From contig NZ_SACL01000017.1 in the NCBI RefSeq assembly GCF_004005855.1, positions 1-61,409 on the forward strand: a stretch of DNA of 61,409 nucleotides, in the 5' to 3' direction. A program made the translations under genes and the position numbers. Positions 59,418-61,409 of this stretch are shown here, piece after piece (position 1 is the first letter of the stretch; each line of letters begins with the position of its first letter). Origin of the DNA: Rhodovarius crocodyli (GTDB lineage Bacteria > Pseudomonadota > Alphaproteobacteria > Acetobacterales > Acetobacteraceae). The notes beneath the pieces were generated by a model that saw only the letters and a list, made by a program, of their open reading frames with translations, had not been told where the DNA came from and did no database searches.

Positions 59418-60497
59418 ATGTTCAGTCGTTACCTGCCCCGCGCCCTGACGGCGTGCCTGGCCCTTGCCGCCGTTCCCGCGATGGCACAGGTGCCCGAAAG
59501 CCTGGCCGCCGGCCCGCGCGTGACGATCGCGGCGGTGACCCAGCCGCTGCCGACCCAGGCGCAGTACGTGCGCGTGGACCAGCCCATCCTGCGTGATCTG
59601 GTGAACCAGCGCAGCGGCGGCCGGATCCAGGTGACGCTGTCCACCCATTCCGAGCGCAACCTCTCCGGCAATGAGATCGTGCGCCTGGTGCGTTCCGGCC
59701 AGGTCGAGATCGGCGCCGGCACGCTGTCCACCCTCTCGGGCGATGTGCCCATGCTGGACGGCATCGATCTCGCGGGCCTCAGCCCCGACATCGACATGGC
59801 CAAGCGCATCGCCGACGCCATCCTGGAATCGGCCAACCGAGACCTGGAGCGCTTCGGGGTGCGGCTGATGGCCATCTTCCCCTTCCCGGCGCAGGTGATG
59901 TTCTGCCGCCAGCCCTTCACGACCCTGGCGGACCTGCGTGGCCGCAAGATCCGCACCTTCGGCAATTCGCTGAATGACTTCGTGACGGCGATCGGCGGCA
60001 ACCCGATCAGCATCGGCTTCCCTGAGGTGTATTCGGCGCTGGAGCGCGGCGTGGCCGATTGCGCCATCACCGGCACCGGCTCGGGCGCCGCCGCCCGCTG
60101 GCCCGAGGTGACGACCCATATTTCCGACCTGCCGCTCTCCTGGGCGCTGGCCGGCTATATGGTGAACCTCAATTGGTGGAACCGCCTGGACCCGCAGGTC
60201 CGGACCTTCATGGAGGGCACCTTCCGCCAGGTGCGTGACGCCCAGTGGGAACTGGGCCGCAGCGCGACCCGTGACGGCATCGCCTGCGCCACCGGCGTCG
60301 CCGCTGAATGCCACCTGACCCCGGTTGCCGCCCGCGGCATGACCGAGGTCCGCGCCACCGCAGCCGACCGCCAGGCCGTCAGCACCATCTTCCGCGACAC
60401 GGTCCTCCCTGGCTGGGTTCGCCGCTGCGGCGCGCGCTGCGGCGAGGTGTACAACCAGATCATCGCGCCGATCTCCGGCGTGCGGTTCGGCGGGTGA
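59418..60497 (+). CDS. TRAP transporter solute-binding protein (DctP family)
   Basis: 359 residues. Signal peptide MFSRYLPRALTACLALAAVP...AMAQ. DctP features are GRIQVTLSTHSERNLSGNEI, MFCRQPFTTLADLRGRKIRT (the conserved Arg that binds carboxylate), and IGFPEVYSALERGVADCAIT. It binds an organic acid in the periplasm for the sodium-driven TRAP membrane pair that follows. A 140-base AT-richer gap precedes it, probably holding its promoter. Confidence 0.94.
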   Translation: MFSRYLPRALTACLALAAVPAMAQVPESLAAGPRVTIAAVTQPLPTQAQYVRVDQPILRDLVNQRSGGRIQVTLSTHSERNLSGNEIVRLVRSGQVEIGAGTLSTLSGDVPMLDGIDLAGLSPDIDMAKRIADAILESANRDLERFGVRLMAIFPFPAQVMFCRQPFTTLADLRGRKIRTFGNSLNDFVTAIGGNPISIGFPEVYSALERGVADCAITGTGSGAAARWPEVTTHISDLPLSWALAGYMVNLNWWNRLDPQVRTFMEGTFRQVRDAQWELGRSATRDGIACATGVAAECHLTPVAARGMTEVRATAADRQAVSTIFRDTVLPGWVRRCGARCGEVYNQIIAPISGVRFGG

Positions 60498-61096
60498 GTT
60501 CGCTGCTCGTGGGCGCCAGCCTGCTGCGTCGTGGCGCAGCGGGCCTCTCGGCCCTGATGGGGTATCTGGCGGGATGGAGCTACGTCGCCGCCGCCCTGTT
60601 CATCACCTTCGACATCCTGGCCCGCAACTTCCTGGGCTTCTCCTCCTCCGCCACTGTCGAGATCACGGGCTATATCCTGGCCTGCGGCATCGCCTGGGCA
60701 TTGGCGCATGCGCTGGCCGCCCGCGCCCATATCCGCGTGGATGTGCTGGTCAGCCGCTTCCCCATGAAGCTGCGCGCGCCGCTGCATCTGTTCGCCCTCT
60801 CCCTGCTCGGCGGCTTCGCGCTGTTCTGCGCCTGGGCCGCCTGGTCGCTGGTGGACGAGAGCCTGCTGTTCGACGCGCATGACAACTCGGCGCTGCGCAT
60901 CGCCATGGTCATCCCGCAGGGCATCTGGCTCGCGGGGCTGGTCATGTTCGTGATCATGGTGGCGGCCCTGCTGCTGGAGAGCCTGGCCGCCCTGCTGGCG
61001 GGCGAGCCGGCACGGCTGGACACGCTGCTGGCATCGCGCAGCTTCGAGGACGAGACCGCCGAGGCATTGGACGCGGTCGGGATGGCACGGGAATGA
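60494..61096 (+). CDS. TRAP transporter small permease (DctQ family)
   Basis: 200 residues from the GTG at 60494, overlapping the dctP stop by four bases (GTGA). Four helices and the family motif LFITFDILARNFLGFSSSAT (the conserved D-x-x-x-R-x-x), followed by EITGYILACGIAWALAHALA and HIRVDVL. It pairs with the large DctM permease. The frame open upstream of 60494 overlaps dctP and is a shadow. Confidence 0.92.
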   Translation: MSSLLVGASLLRRGAAGLSALMGYLAGWSYVAAALFITFDILARNFLGFSSSATVEITGYILACGIAWALAHALAARAHIRVDVLVSRFPMKLRAPLHLFALSLLGGFALFCAWAAWSLVDESLLFDAHDNSALRIAMVIPQGIWLAGLVMFVIMVAALLLESLAALLAGEPARLDTLLASRSFEDETAEALDAVGMARE

Positions 61097-61102
61097 GGAA
61101 CA

Positions 61103-61124
61103 TTCTTTTTCTTCAGAAAAAGAA
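61103..61124. repeat. AT-rich hairpin (copy C, half element)
   Basis: ttctttttct (61103-61112) pairs with agaaaaagaa (61115-61124) around two bases, in the 45 bases between dctQ and dctM. It is the same hairpin as one end of the repeats at 3267-3388 and 42656-42789. The other end is absent here. Confidence 0.7.
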
Positions 61125-61141
61125 GAAATGAGGCACCATCT

Positions 61142-61409
61142 ATGATCGCCGTCGTCTTCCTGCTCGCCCTGCTCGGCGTCCTCGTCTTCGCCGCCGCCGG
61201 CACCGCAGCCGTGCCCGTCGCCGAGATACTCATGCTCATCGGCGTCTTCATCGTGTTCTTCGGCTCGGGCGTCTATGTCGCCGCCGTGCTGGGCATCCTC
61301 GCCTTCCTCATCGGCTTCATGTTCAGCGACCGGCCCTGGTGGCTGTTCGCCGGGCAGACGCTGTGGGGGCCCAGCTCCAACTTCGTCCTCGTCGCCGTGC
61401 CGCTGTTCC
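61142..61409 (+). CDS. TRAP transporter large permease (DctM family), 3' end outside window
   Basis: The first 89 residues are present, starting MIAVVFLLALLGVLVFAAAG and cut at VLVAVPLF by the window end. Hydrophobic helices and the ending AGQTLWGPSSNFVLVAVPLF match the DctM N-terminal region (the ...LxAIPLF box). The first ~25 residues are unusual for the family and may be an extra hydrophobic segment. It completes the dctPQM operon. Confidence 0.85.
   Translation, partial: MIAVVFLLALLGVLVFAAAGTAAVPVAEILMLIGVFIVFFGSGVYVAAVLGILAFLIGFMFSDRPWWLFAGQTLWGPSSNFVLVAVPLF

Overview
The window is high-GC DNA from an alphaproteobacterium, most likely an Acetobacteraceae member of the Roseomonas type. 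I infer this from four things: the folK-rpoZ-rsh and addB-addA-trxA gene orders, the many periplasmic solute-binding proteins (including four Bug/TctC-type proteins with no TctAB membrane partner), coding regions saturated with G/C at third positions, and short AT-rich palindromes that stand out from this background. No rRNA or tRNA gene, CRISPR array, prophage or recognisable defence locus was seen. No gene-free stretch exceeds about 300 bases; the larger gaps hold repeats, hairpins or divergent promoters, described below.

Layout. 1-553: the right end of an IS3-family element joined to the C-terminal piece of an SMC-like ATPase. 739-3186: aldehyde dehydrogenase and a Bug protein. 3413-6676: rsh (ppGpp), rpoZ and folK. 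6791-10410: two tandem Bug proteins and a ThDP enzyme. 10426-11338: two small secreted proteins, one built of DPND repeats. 11405-20690: a metabolic island with a UPF0280 (ApbE-like) protein, a 6-hydroxynicotinate reductase-like flavoenzyme and a PF06684 protein, followed by a complete branched-chain-type ABC importer with two paralogous binding proteins. 20905-27743: trxA, addA, addB. 27771-34338: M20 hydrolase, divergent IclR regulator, lipoprotein, enoyl-CoA hydratase, Asp/Glu racemase-like protein and an orphan Dpp-type permease pair. 34350-34475: a candidate small RNA. 34536-39453: YjbF-like lipoprotein, two degenerate EAL-like proteins, an HldE-like protein with a broken second domain, and a small secreted protein. 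39581-42647: ribF, a LOG-family protein, a MaoC hydratase and an LpxR-like outer-membrane deacylase. 42875-48343: M20 peptidase, WD40-cytochrome c fusion, LysR, LLM flavin oxidoreductase and a Bug protein. 48589-51916: dadA, alr, the divergent Lrp regulator and YnfA. 52016-53442: polyprenyl diphosphate synthase and rhodanese. 53554-61409: EamA exporter, an SsuABC/ThiXYZ-type importer with two tandem binding proteins, LysR, and a TRAP transporter cut by the window end.

Functionally the window is mostly scavenging of small organic acids, amino acids and heteroaromatics, with housekeeping genes between the transport blocks. The best candidate for an under-described system is the 11.4-20.7 kb island, where an ApbE-like UPF0280 protein overlaps a homologue of a reductase known to carry covalent flavin; I infer a dedicated flavinylation pair fed by the adjacent importer. 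Other points of interest are a ~90-nt sRNA with an anti-Shine-Dalgarno loop, two unrelated dispersed palindromic repeat families (one AT-rich, one GC-rich), catalytically degenerate paralogues (HldE-like, racemase-like, EAL-like), and three independent tandem duplications of solute-binding proteins.
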